Assembly (NCBI GenBank): GCA_002494165.1
Contig: DLBH01000026.1
Span: forward strand, 1 to 7,855
DNA length: 7,855 bases
Direction of reading: 5' to 3'
Source of the DNA: Lachnospiraceae bacterium UBA7026
GTDB lineage: Bacteria > Bacillota > Clostridia > Lachnospirales > Lachnospiraceae
In this document: in pieces, positions 1 through 5,877 of the stretch
Layout: every line of letters begins with the position of its first letter
How positions within the stretch are numbered: the stretch's first letter is position 1
Program-made: the position numbers and the translations under genes
Notes under the pieces: generated by a model
Databases searched by the model: none
Seen by the model: the letters and a program-made list of their open reading frames with translations, nothing else
What the model was told of the DNA's origin: nothing

Positions 1-927
1 GAGATTTTTGACCTTGCGCCTGGTATTGTTGGCGATGACCGCATTGGCGGCGTCCAGCACGTTCTGGGTAGACCGGTAGTTCTGTTCCAGCCGGATCACC
101 AGGGCGTCGGGATAGTTCTTCTCGAAGTCCAGGATGTTGCGGATATTCGCCCCGCGGAACTTATAGATGGACTGGTCGTCGTCGCCCACAACGCACAGGT
201 TCCTGTAGCGGTCCGCCAGGAGCCTGACCAGTTCGAACTGGGCCGTGTTGGTGTCCTGGTATTCATCCACCATGATGTAGACGAATCGCTTCTGGTAATA
301 TTCCAGCACCTCGGGGTGCCTTTTAAAGAGCTCCACCGCCAGCATGAGAAGATCGTCGAAATCCAGGGCGTTGTTCTTTTTCATGGCCTTCTGGTAGGCT
401 TCGTAGCAGTCTGCGATCTTCCTGTACCTGTAGTCATAGGATCCCGCCTCTTCCTCCCGGAAGCGGACGGGCCCGATCAGCTCGTTCTTTGCAGACGAAA
501 TGGCTGAGAGAATTTCCCGTTCCCTCAGCTCCTTGGTGTTGACGGCCAGGTTCTTGCAGATGTCCTTCATCATGGTCTTCTGGTCGTCGGTATCATAAAT
601 CGTAAAGGAATTATCATAGCCCAGAAGATCGATGTGCCTTCTGAGGATCCTGACGCAGAGGGAGTGGAAGGTGGAGATCCAGACGCTTCCCGCTCCGAAT
701 CCGATCATATTGTCAACACGCTGCCGCATCTCTCCCGCGGCCTTGTTGGTAAAGGTGATGGCCAGGATATTCCAGGGATTAACCCCCATCTCCTCGATCA
801 GATAGGCGATACGGTGAGTGAGGGAGCGGGTCTTACCAGAACCCGCTCCCGCCAGCATCAAAAGGGGGCCTTCTGTACAGAAGACCGCCTCTTTTTGTTC
901 TTTATTCAAGGTTTCATAAATACTCAT
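1..927 (-). CDS. pcrA: ATP-dependent DNA helicase PcrA/UvrD family, N-terminal part (runs off left edge)
   Basis: This is an SF1A 3'-5' DNA helicase used in nucleotide-excision repair, replication of rolling-circle replicons and removal of RecA or stalled polymerase from DNA. The visible 309 residues begin MSIYETLNKEQ and carry the expected motifs in order: Q motif (about residues 7-15), Walker A AGAGSGKT (26-33), motif Ia TFTNKAAGEM (58-67), TFHS (86-89), Walker B DEYQDT (221-226), VGDDDQSIY (247-255) and QNYRST (282-287). Family members are about 720-750 residues, so roughly 60% (the rest of 1A, 2A and 2B) lies beyond the edge. The ATG at 925-927 is preceded by AGGAAGG with an 8-nt gap. The upstream ydjI-like gene ends only 22 bp away on the same strand and no terminator is seen, so cotranscription is likely. 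PcrA fits Gram-positive context; UvrD or Rep are the alternatives by similarity alone. Confidence 0.96.
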   Translation of the reverse strand, partial: MSIYETLNKEQKEAVFCTEGPLLMLAGAGSGKTRSLTHRIAYLIEEMGVNPWNILAITFTNKAAGEMRQRVDNMIGFGAGSVWISTFHSLCVRILRRHIDLLGYDNSFTIYDTDDQKTMMKDICKNLAVNTKELREREILSAISSAKNELIGPVRFREEEAGSYDYRYRKIADCYEAYQKAMKKNNALDFDDLLMLAVELFKRHPEVLEYYQKRFVYIMVDEYQDTNTAQFELVRLLADRYRNLCVVGDDDQSIYKFRGANIRNILDFEKNYPDALVIRLEQNYRSTQNVLDAANAVIANNTRRKVKNL

Positions 928-949
928 GCAGAAATCCTTCCTGTTTCCA

Positions 950-1972
950 CTAAATCAGCTTCTGGCCGCAGTTAGAGCAGAATTTCATACCTTCGGTCTT
1001 GGTTCCGCAGTTGGGACAGAACTTGGGACCTGCGACAACATTACCATCCGCATCTGTTACCGGAGGCGCTGCCTGCTGGTTATTGGCCTGGGGAGCTGCC
1101 TGCTGGCCGCCGCCTCCGGGCATATTCTGGGCCATCTGGTTCACCATCTGCTGACCCATCATCATACCCATGGACATGGATGCCATATCCATGGCTGTGG
1201 AACTTCCTCCGGCTCCTCCGCCCTGGGACATGGCGTCGATCATGGAGATCTGCTGGTACTTGCCCACATCGCCAACCATGCTCTGGCCTGCAACCTTATT
1301 AACCATAGCCTGGATCTCTTCCGGATAGCTTACCGTATTAATCTGGAAACCGGTAACGTCCAGACCGATCTTCACCATCTCCATATCCAGTTCTTCCTGG
1401 ATACCCTTGGAGATCTCTACGGCGTTGGCCTGGATATTAAACATATCCTTGCCCTCGCGAACGATCCAGCGCAGAAGCAGCTGGTCAAGCATGGAAACGA
1501 CCCGGTCCCTGACCTCTTCTGTGGTATACTGCTTCTTCACGCCCGCAATCTTCTCCATCAGTACCTGGTAGTCTCCCACCTTAAACTGGAAGGTACCATT
1601 GGCCCGGATGGGCATGCCGCCCGGCAGGCTGGGATGGGGCAGGTTCACTGCCTGCTTGGTTCCCCACTTCATGTTGAACTCTTTGGTATTCACAAAGAGA
1701 ACCTCAGCCTTCATGCCGGTCTTGAAACCGAACCTGAAGCCCTTTAAAGTGGAGAGGAAGGGAACGATATCAGACTCAATATCATAGTTGCCTTCATCGG
1801 TAAATACTCCCTCGATCCTTCCATTAAACAGAAATACCGCATCCTGTCCGGGCCGGATAATCAGGCGGGAGCCCTTTTTAATCTCATTGTTATTCCATTT
1901 ATAAAAGATCACGTCATCGCGATACTCTTCCCACTCAACTACATTAGCCAGCTGGCCACTGAATAATCCCAT
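950..1972 (-). CDS. ydjI: SPFH-domain protein with C-terminal zinc ribbon, YdjI-like (virion core protein family)
   Basis: This is a 340-residue stomatin/prohibitin/flotillin-like protein. Residues about 20-220 form the SPFH (Band 7) region, recognisable from GSRLIIRPGQDAVFLFNGRI and the later IQEELDMEMVKIGLDVTGFQI block. Residues about 235-310 are a low-complexity Met/Gly/Gln/Ala linker. The C-terminus is a double CxxC zinc ribbon with C319, C322, C332 and C335. I see no signal peptide or obvious transmembrane helix. In Bacillus subtilis, YdjI is encoded with the PspA homologue YdjF plus YdjG and YdjH, and helps place PspA at the membrane. Here it directly follows pspA (77-bp gap), while YdjG and YdjH equivalents are absent from the window. 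The ATG at 1970-1972 has a perfect AGGAGG 7 nt upstream (1980-1985). Family assignment is firm; the role as PspA partner is inferred from neighbourhood and precedent. Confidence 0.9.
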   Translation of the reverse strand: MGLFSGQLANVVEWEEYRDDVIFYKWNNNEIKKGSRLIIRPGQDAVFLFNGRIEGVFTDEGNYDIESDIVPFLSTLKGFRFGFKTGMKAEVLFVNTKEFNMKWGTKQAVNLPHPSLPGGMPIRANGTFQFKVGDYQVLMEKIAGVKKQYTTEEVRDRVVSMLDQLLLRWIVREGKDMFNIQANAVEISKGIQEELDMEMVKIGLDVTGFQINTVSYPEEIQAMVNKVAGQSMVGDVGKYQQISMIDAMSQGGGAGGSSTAMDMASMSMGMMMGQQMVNQMAQNMPGGGGQQAAPQANNQQAAPPVTDADGNVVAGPKFCPNCGTKTEGMKFCSNCGQKLI

Positions 1973-1979
1973 ATTCTTG

Positions 1980-1985
1980 CCTCCT
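1980..1985 (-). promoter_or_regulatory. Ribosome binding site of the ydjI-like gene
   Basis: On the minus strand this reads AGGAGG, 7 nt before the ATG at 1972. It supports that start. It also shows that the gene has its own strong translation initiation despite being in the same probable transcript as pspA. Confidence 0.85.
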
Positions 1986-2049
1986 TTAATTATATAAACC
2001 GTGTCTGTCTGCCTTCATGCGGCAAATGTCCTCTGTCCGGTCTAAGTCA

Positions 2050-2736
2050 CTACATTCCAAGCTTAGCCTTCATGGCGGCCAGTTCATCCTCGACAGCAGC
2101 GTCAGTCACATCAACGCCTGTATCATACTTGGCCATCAGGTCCTCAGCGGTATCCGGTGTCTTCATGTTAAGTTCTGCCTTGGCATTCGCCTCATCCAGC
2201 ATACGGTTGGCCTTCTCCTCCATACGGGCAAAGGCATCAAGACCGCCCTGGGCATCCACATAAGAGGAGCCAATCTCACTGACACGCTCCTTGGTCTTGG
2301 CCACAGCCATCTTAGCCTTGATGGCTTCTTTTCTTTCCTTAAGGCTGACGATATCCCTCTCCAACTTGTCATGCATCTGTCTCATCTGGGCCGCATTGTT
2401 GGCAGCTGTCTGATAAGCCTCATTAAGTGCGGCTCCCTTAGTCTCAAGGGTGGACTTCTTCTGCAGGAAGGTTCTTGCGTCTTCCTCATTACCGGCCCTG
2501 AGGGCTCTCTCGGCATAGGATGTCAGCTTGGCAATCTCGGCCTCATTCTCCTCAACTGCCCTCTTGGCCCTGGCCTCCTCAGCCATGACGGAGGCTGTCT
2601 CGGCCTTAACCTGTCCCAAATCTTTCTGAAGGTCTCTCATGTACTGGTCTACCATCTTGACCGGATCCTCTGCCTTATCAAGCAGGGAATTAATATTAGA
2701 TGCCATGATATCCTTAAACCTTTTCAGTATTCCCAT
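2050..2736 (-). CDS. pspA: PspA/IM30 (Vipp1) family membrane-stress protein
   Basis: This 228-residue protein is a phage-shock protein A homologue, a member of the bacterial ESCRT-III-like family that oligomerises on damaged inner membrane to limit proton leakage. The N-terminal MGILKRFKDIMASNINSLLDK is the usual membrane-binding amphipathic helix, followed by the conserved AEDPVKMVDQYMRDL (22-36) and long Ala/Glu/Lys-rich coiled coils to about residue 190. The C-terminal tail (DTAEDLMAKYDTGVD and after) is short and acidic. Length matches the family (220-230). The frame is open further upstream to an ATG at 2784, but only the ATG at 2734-2736 has a ribosome site (AGGAGG, 7-nt gap) and starts at the family N-terminus. 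It is first in a likely pspA-ydjI-pcrA operon behind a sigma-A-like promoter. No PspF or PspBC-type regulators are visible. Confidence 0.95.
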   Translation of the reverse strand: MGILKRFKDIMASNINSLLDKAEDPVKMVDQYMRDLQKDLGQVKAETASVMAEEARAKRAVEENEAEIAKLTSYAERALRAGNEEDARTFLQKKSTLETKGAALNEAYQTAANNAAQMRQMHDKLERDIVSLKERKEAIKAKMAVAKTKERVSEIGSSYVDAQGGLDAFARMEEKANRMLDEANAKAELNMKTPDTAEDLMAKYDTGVDVTDAAVEDELAAMKAKLGM

Positions 2737-2743
2737 AATAAAA

Positions 2744-2749
2744 CCTCCT
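2744..2749 (-). promoter_or_regulatory. Ribosome binding site that fixes the pspA start
   Basis: The minus strand reads AGGAGG here, 7 nt before the ATG at 2736. The in-frame upstream ATG at 2784 has no Shine-Dalgarno sequence, so the 16-residue longer version is rejected. Confidence 0.88.
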
Positions 2750-2820
2750 ATCATAATCATCTCACCTTTTCCGGGCTTCTTCATAACACTTGTAACGTCT
2801 GATTTCTGTCGGCGTCATCC

Positions 2821-2836
2821 TCTCTTAAACAAGAGA
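2821..2836 (-). other. Small hairpin at the 5' end of the pspA leader
   Basis: A perfect 6-bp inverted repeat (TCTCTT/AAGAGA with a 4-nt loop) starts about 7 nt downstream of the predicted pspA transcription start. It could be a 5' stabilising stem-loop in the mRNA or a small operator; the sequence alone does not decide. The predicted leader is about 107 nt long. Confidence 0.4.
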
Positions 2837-2849
2837 TATATCCGTTTTA

Positions 2850-2878
2850 ATTATATCCTATCTCAGAGTTTTTGTCAC
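2850..2878 (-). promoter_or_regulatory. Sigma-A-type promoter for pspA (and probably ydjI-pcrA)
   Basis: Reading the minus strand, GTGACA (2878-2873, five of six to TTGACA) is followed after exactly 17 nt by TATAAT (2855-2850, a perfect -10). The predicted start is near 2843. In B. subtilis pspA is driven by the envelope-stress factor SigW, but no TGAAAC/CGTA-type promoter was seen here, so basal housekeeping expression is predicted. Confidence 0.75.
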
Positions 2879-2946
2879 TTAATTCAAAAATATTTCATGA
2901 ATATCCGTTCTTTTGGAAGGGCTGTATTTTTAGCAGGATTTTCCCC

Positions 2947-2975
2947 TTGTCATATAGTTTTCAAAACTATATAAT
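2947..2975 (+). promoter_or_regulatory. Sigma-A-type promoter for the DUF1836 gene
   Basis: TTGTCA (2947-2952) and a perfect TATAAT (2970-2975) are separated by exactly 17 nt. The predicted start is near 2982, leaving a leader of about 100 nt before the TTG start at 3082. The spacer is almost entirely occupied by a perfect palindrome, described separately. Confidence 0.75.
2952..2972. promoter_or_regulatory. Perfect 21-bp palindrome in the promoter spacer, candidate operator
   Basis: Two exact 10-bp arms (ATATAGTTTT and AAAACTATAT) flank a single central C at 2962. The element fills the space between the -35 and -10 of the DUF1836 promoter and overlaps the edges of both. MerR-family regulators bind palindromes at just this place, and the downstream gene product has a MerR-like segment, so autoregulation is the simplest reading. 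A dimeric regulator encoded elsewhere is the alternative. Confidence 0.6.
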
Positions 2976-2997
2976 AGGGAATCATATACTAAAATGA

Positions 2998-3040
2998 ACC
3001 GGTCAGGCATTCCTCCCCGGGCTTGTCTCTATAGACCGGT
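2998..3040 (+). other. Leader stem-loop upstream of the DUF1836 gene
   Basis: ACCGGTC (2998-3004) pairs perfectly with GACCGGT (3034-3040), enclosing a 29-nt loop, in the predicted 5' untranslated region. Because ACCGGT is itself palindromic, the two copies could instead be two half-sites on DNA. There is no U-tract after it, so it is not an intrinsic terminator. No known riboswitch class is recognised. Confidence 0.35.
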
Positions 3041-3069
3041 AATATCCACTGCTTATTCAGTTTCAGTCT

Positions 3070-3074
3070 GGAGG
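3070..3074 (+). promoter_or_regulatory. Ribosome binding site that fixes a TTG start
   Basis: GGAGG lies 7 nt before the TTG at 3082-3084. The first in-frame ATG (3094) is 19 nt from it, too far, so the TTG is preferred. Confidence 0.8.
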
Positions 3075-3081
3075 AAATAAT

Positions 3082-3711
3082 TTGAAAAAAGATATGGATT
3101 GGCTGAAGGACCTGCTCCACTCCGAATATATACCAGCCCAGGATATCCCTGATATCGGGCTCTATATGGACCAGGTTACCACCTTTATGGAATCAAAATT
3201 AGAATCATCAAAAAGATATCCCGACGATAAGATCATGACCAAAACCATGATTAATAATTACACGAAAAACCGGCTCATACCTCCTTCTATAAAGAAGAAG
3301 TATTCCCGGGACCACATGTTCTTCATCATAATCATCTACTATCTGAAGACTATGCTCTCCATCTCTGATATCAAGCAGCTCCTGACCCCCCTGGCGGAGA
3401 AGTATTTCCCGGAGAACAAGGAGAACGGGATATCATTAGAGCAGATTTACAGTCACAATATGATGGTCAATGAAGAAAGATTAGAGGACATCCGCCAGGA
3501 GATCATGAGGCTCTATGAGATGTCCAGGAAGGACGATAATCTGAACCGGACCAGACAGGTCTCTGACCAGGACAGGGAATGGCTCAATGACTTCGCCTTC
3601 ATCTGCAGCCTCAGTTATGACATCTATATCCGAAAAAAAATAGTGGAGAAGCTGATCGATCTCCACATGGAACAGACCCCTCCGGGGACTAAAAACAAAA
3701 AGAAAAAGTAG
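3082..3711 (+). CDS. DUF1836 domain protein, MerR-like putative DNA-binding regulator
   Basis: This 209-residue protein starts at a TTG. Residues about 17-110 resemble the DUF1836 family: a lead-in around IPDIGLYMDQVTTFME, then YPDDKIMTKTMINNYTKNRLIPP (46-68), YSRDHMFFIIIIYYLK (74-89) and a LSISDIKQLL segment (92-101). The pattern 'TKTMINNY-K-LIPP-kkYs' followed by 'I-LK-LSI-DIK-LL' is the layout of a MerR-type winged helix, so DNA binding is inferred. The ligand and targets are unknown for the family. The second half (about 125-195) is mainly helical and charged, and the protein ends in a very basic KNKKKK tail. It is transcribed away from pspA and converges on yerC with a 15-bp gap. The palindrome in its own promoter suggests it controls itself. 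I cannot say what else it controls. Confidence 0.82.
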   Translation: MKKDMDWLKDLLHSEYIPAQDIPDIGLYMDQVTTFMESKLESSKRYPDDKIMTKTMINNYTKNRLIPPSIKKKYSRDHMFFIIIIYYLKTMLSISDIKQLLTPLAEKYFPENKENGISLEQIYSHNMMVNEERLEDIRQEIMRLYEMSRKDDNLNRTRQVSDQDREWLNDFAFICSLSYDIYIRKKIVEKLIDLHMEQTPPGTKNKKKK

Positions 3712-3746
3712 CAGACCAGTCTTTCTTTAATCTTCCTTTAGTCTGC
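3691..3746 (-). terminator. Possible yerC terminator overlapping the end of the DUF1836 gene
   Basis: On the minus strand, a GCAGAC/GTCTGC stem (3746-3741 with 3716-3711) spanning the yerC stop is followed by a very U-rich run (3710-3691), the complement of the codons for the KNKKKK tail. The 24-nt loop is long for an intrinsic terminator and the stem is only 6 bp, so this is a weak call. I found no better terminator in the 15-bp gap between the two converging genes. Confidence 0.3.
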
Positions 3747-4017
3747 CAAAAGTCATGTCGTAGCCATCATTACCATAATTGAGTGTCCGGTTGACCCGGC
3801 TTATTGTTGCGGTGGAGGCCCCTGTGGCCTCCGCCACTTCATTATAGGTGCGGTTATGCCTGAGCATGCCTGCGACTTCATATCTCTGGGCCAGGGAATG
3901 AAGCTCATTCACCGTGCACAGGTCCTCAAAAAACATATGGCATTCTTCCACTGTCTCCAAAGTGAGGATGGCCTTAAACAGCCTGTTGATTTCTTCCGTA
4001 TTCAGCTTCTTACCCAT
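3727..4017 (-). CDS. yerC: YerC/YecD family TrpR-related protein
   Basis: This 96-residue protein has the compact all-helical TrpR-like fold. Helices around LNTEEINRLFKAILTLETVEEC and LHSLAQRYEVAGML lead into a helix-turn-helix at about residues 57-78 (TYNEVAEATGASTATISRVNR). It ends YGNDGYDMTFGRLKED, typical for the family. True TrpR binds tryptophan; the YerC branch is a separate group with no established ligand, so a tryptophan role should not be assumed. In B. subtilis yerC lies close to pcrA, and here they are about 2.8 kb apart, which fits partly retained gene order. The ATG at 4015-4017 follows a GAGGTGA ribosome site. It is second after the phosphodiesterase gene (78-bp gap, no clear terminator), so cotranscription is likely. 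Confidence 0.92.
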   Translation of the reverse strand: MGKKLNTEEINRLFKAILTLETVEECHMFFEDLCTVNELHSLAQRYEVAGMLRHNRTYNEVAEATGASTATISRVNRTLNYGNDGYDMTFGRLKED

Positions 4018-4095
4018 AACTTCACCTCATTGTCTCTCGTCTTAGTATCTCTTCTGCCTGGCCAGGCGGCCCGGACAGGTCTTTTTATCCAGCTT

Positions 4096-4635
4096 CTATC
4101 TGGGATCAAACCGATGCAGCTTACCCCCAAATATCCTGCTCATACAGCAGAAGGTGGGCTTAAGACTTCCATCTTCCTTAATATCAAGAATCATAAATGT
4201 AGGACCAAGGGGTTCAAACTGTCTGGGCAGGGCGATACTGCCCGGATTAAACATGGTCACCTGCTCATCAGTAAACTCATACCAGGCCGGCCGGTGGGTA
4301 TGTCCGAAAAAGACGATATCGGCACCCATCTCCTGAGCTCTGGAAAGGAGTCCCTCTGTGCCCCAGTTGATCCCGTGTCTGTCACCGTGGGTTACCAGAG
4401 CGACATAGTGGTCTCCCAGCTCGAAGACTTCCTCCGGGTCACGGTCAAAATAGTAGTCACAATTGCCCTCAGCCATATAAACAGGCAGGCCTGCCATCTG
4501 CTCAAGCATGGTCGGCGGAATCTCCATATCTCCACAATGGATCAAACCATCAATCTCATTCCTGTATCTTTTGAGAACCTTCTTTAGATTATCAAGATTT
4601 CCGTGGTTATCGCTAACTACCAGATATCGGCTCAT
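4096..4635 (-). CDS. YfcE/MJ0936-type metallophosphoesterase
   Basis: This 179-residue protein is a calcineurin-like phosphodiesterase of the small YfcE/MJ0936 class, which uses two divalent metals (often Mn) to hydrolyse phosphodiester bonds; the natural substrate is generally unknown. All metal-site motifs are present: SDNHGN with D9 and H11, CGDME with D36, GNCD with N58, THGD with H83, and GHTH with H112 and H114, followed by NPGS (130-133). Length is normal for the family. Two starts are possible: a TTG at 4641 and an ATG at 4635. GAGG lies 9 nt before the ATG but only 3 nt before the TTG, so the ATG is chosen. It is divergent from murI and leads a likely two-gene unit with yerC. No membrane segment or signal peptide is seen. 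Confidence 0.93.
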   Translation of the reverse strand: MSRYLVVSDNHGNLDNLKKVLKRYRNEIDGLIHCGDMEIPPTMLEQMAGLPVYMAEGNCDYYFDRDPEEVFELGDHYVALVTHGDRHGINWGTEGLLSRAQEMGADIVFFGHTHRPAWYEFTDEQVTMFNPGSIALPRQFEPLGPTFMILDIKEDGSLKPTFCCMSRIFGGKLHRFDPR

Positions 4636-4660
4636 TATCAACTTCCTCTCTACTCTGATC

Positions 4661-4675
4661 CCGGAACGGTTCCGG
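4661..4675 (-). other. Short hairpin upstream of the phosphodiesterase gene
   Basis: CCGGAA and TTCCGG form a perfect 6-bp stem with a 3-nt loop, about 25 nt before the start codon in the predicted leader. There is no U-tract. It may only be a local structure near the ribosome site. Confidence 0.3.
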
Positions 4676-4718
4676 TTTGTCTTATATCTGCCCCTCTGAA
4701 AGCCTTCCCTGAAGATAT

Positions 4719-4777
4719 ATTATACTTGATTTCGCAAAAAAAAGAAACTATACTATTGAAAAACCTAAACCTATTAA
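4719..4777 (-). promoter_or_regulatory. Probable promoter region for the phosphodiesterase-yerC pair
   Basis: Two minus-strand candidates exist. One is TTAATA (4777-4772), 18 nt, TATAGT (4753-4748). The other is a perfect TATAAT (4724-4719) with no acceptable -35 at 16-18 nt. Neither is strong alone. The first overlaps the murI promoter on the other strand, so the two could interfere. Confidence 0.3.
4726..4754 (+). promoter_or_regulatory. Candidate murI promoter
   Basis: TTGATT (4726-4731) and TATACT (4749-4754) are separated by exactly 17 nt. The predicted start is near 4761, giving a 130-nt leader. A weaker alternative is TTGAAA (4756-4761), 18 nt, GATAAC (4780-4785). The leader contains a possible TCCCGG/CCGGGA stem (4806-4811 with 4831-4836) but no recognised riboswitch. 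Confidence 0.5.
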
Positions 4778-4890
4778 AAGATAACCTTTGAAATCCACCG
4801 GCAGATCCCGGATTCCAGCCCAGACCGCCACCGGGACCAGCCGCCTGAGAGATCAAGACCCTACTCATTTTTCAGGAAAGGATACGCCCT

Positions 4891-5682
4891 ATGGACCTAA
4901 AAGAATCACCCATTCTGGTTTTTGATTCCGGCATGGGAGGCATCAGTGTACTTCGTGAAATCGTCCGGCTGATGCCTGATGAAAAATATATCTATTTTGG
5001 AGATTCCGCCAACGCTCCTTACGGGACCAAAGATATGGCCCAGGTAAGACAGCTGACGATTTCCTGCGTCACAAATATGGTAAAGCAGCGTAAGATCAAG
5101 GCTGCGGCCATCGCCTGCAATACGGCGACCAGCGCCGCGGTCAAGACCCTGCGGACCATGTATCCCTCCATGCCCATCGTCGGTGTGGAACCTGCCGTCA
5201 AGCCGGCAGTCATGGCCGAAGACCACGCCTGCGTCCTGGTCATGGCCACCCCCTTCACTCTCAAGGAAAAAAAGTTCCATGACCTGGAACAGCGTTACCT
5301 GGACCAGGCCCGGATCATCCCTCTTCCCTGCCCCGGCCTCATGGAATTTGTGGAGGCGGGCATCCTGGAAGGAGAAAAATTAGACCGTTTTCTCCGGGAC
5401 CTCCTCTCCCCCTACCGGGGAAAGGGCGTGACCGGCATCGTCCTCGGCTGCACCCATTACCCCTTCCTCAAGAAGGCCATCCGCAAGGTAGTCGGTCCCT
5501 CCGTCCAGATCTATGACGGAGGCTACGGAACTGCCAAAGAGCTGCAGCGAAGGCTGAAAAAAGAAGATCTTCTAAGAGAACCCGGCCCGGAAAAGACCGG
5601 CAGTCTGGAATTCCTCAACAGCTCCGGCAAGGAAGAACTGCTGGCCCTCTCCAAAAGGCTCTTTACCCTCCCGGAATTCTGA
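4891..5682 (+). CDS. murI: Glutamate racemase
   Basis: This cytosolic, cofactor-independent enzyme interconverts L- and D-glutamate and so supplies D-Glu for the peptidoglycan stem peptide. At 263 residues it has the usual length. The signatures are FDSGMGG (11-17, with D12 and S13), FGDSANAPYGTK (36-47), ACNTATSA (75-82, catalytic C76) and LGCTHYPF (185-192, catalytic C187 with H189). Both catalytic cysteines are intact. The ATG at 4891 is preceded by AGGAAAGGA with an 8-nt gap. It stands alone on the plus strand, divergent from the phosphodiesterase gene and convergent with the patatin-like gene. Within the Asp/Glu racemase superfamily, aspartate racemase is the alternative, but the FDSGMGG and GCTHYP motifs with this length fit MurI. 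Confidence 0.97.
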   Translation: MDLKESPILVFDSGMGGISVLREIVRLMPDEKYIYFGDSANAPYGTKDMAQVRQLTISCVTNMVKQRKIKAAAIACNTATSAAVKTLRTMYPSMPIVGVEPAVKPAVMAEDHACVLVMATPFTLKEKKFHDLEQRYLDQARIIPLPCPGLMEFVEAGILEGEKLDRFLRDLLSPYRGKGVTGIVLGCTHYPFLKKAIRKVVGPSVQIYDGGYGTAKELQRRLKKEDLLREPGPEKTGSLEFLNSSGKEELLALSKRLFTLPEF

Positions 5683-5713
5683 CCGGGTGCTTTGAGGCCC
5701 GGTCTTAGATTTT
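5681..5713 (+). terminator. murI: Possible first terminator of murI
   Basis: GACCGGG (5681-5687) pairs perfectly with CCCGGTC (5698-5704), with a 10-nt loop, starting inside the murI stop codon. The tail is TTAGATTTT, a poor U-tract. Termination here may be partial, with the stronger hairpin at 5914 as back-up. Confidence 0.4.
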
Positions 5714-5836
5714 CCAGCCCCGGCCTGATATTTTCCAGAGCCAGTTCTTAAGCAGGCAGGCCTTCCGGGAAGCAGATCCTAAGGGACCAGGAATCCGGGA
5801 ATAAGGTTTTCCGAAACAGATTGCCCAGAAGCGAAG

Positions 5837-5861
5837 ATCCAGGGAGATGATCTCCCTGGAT
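5837..5861. repeat. Perfect 11-bp inverted repeat, first hairpin of the array after murI
   Basis: ATCCAGGGAGA (5837-5847) and TCTCCCTGGAT (5851-5861) are exact complements around a 3-nt loop. Neither strand has a good U-tract after it. It is the first of three strong, sequence-unrelated hairpins in about 105 bp of the murI-patatin intergenic region. Confidence 0.75.
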
Positions 5862-5877
5862 TAAATCATAATATAAA

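Noticed and set aside
926..1747. Long plus-strand open frame opposite the ydjI-like gene, His/Leu/Gly-rich
   Set aside because: It is the antisense of a well-supported SPFH gene with clear family motifs and has no ribosome site; its composition is an artefact of the sense codons.
1989..1994. TATAAT on the minus strand between pspA and the ydjI-like gene as an internal promoter
   Set aside because: There is no -35 at 16-18 nt, and the start point would fall inside the ribosome binding site.
2737..2784. A 16-residue N-terminal extension of PspA from the ATG at 2784
   Set aside because: There is no ribosome site before it, while the ATG at 2736 has a perfect AGGAGG and starts at the family N-terminus.
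2017..2802. Long plus-strand open frame opposite pspA
   Set aside because: It lies opposite the conserved PspA coding sequence, with no ribosome site or recognisable domain.
2890..2904. ATATT/AATAT inverted repeat around CATG between the two divergent promoters
   Set aside because: Five-base AT-only arms are expected by chance in this AT-rich stretch.
4056..4067. 12-bp palindrome GCCTGGCCAGGC between the phosphodiesterase and yerC genes as a terminator
   Set aside because: It has no loop and no U-tract on either strand; a chance GC-rich palindrome or a minor operator is possible but not supportable.
5709..5738. Direct repeat ATTTTCCAG (5709-5717 and 5730-5738)
   Set aside because: Two 9-bp copies are too short and too few to call a repeat family in AT/CT-rich intergenic DNA.
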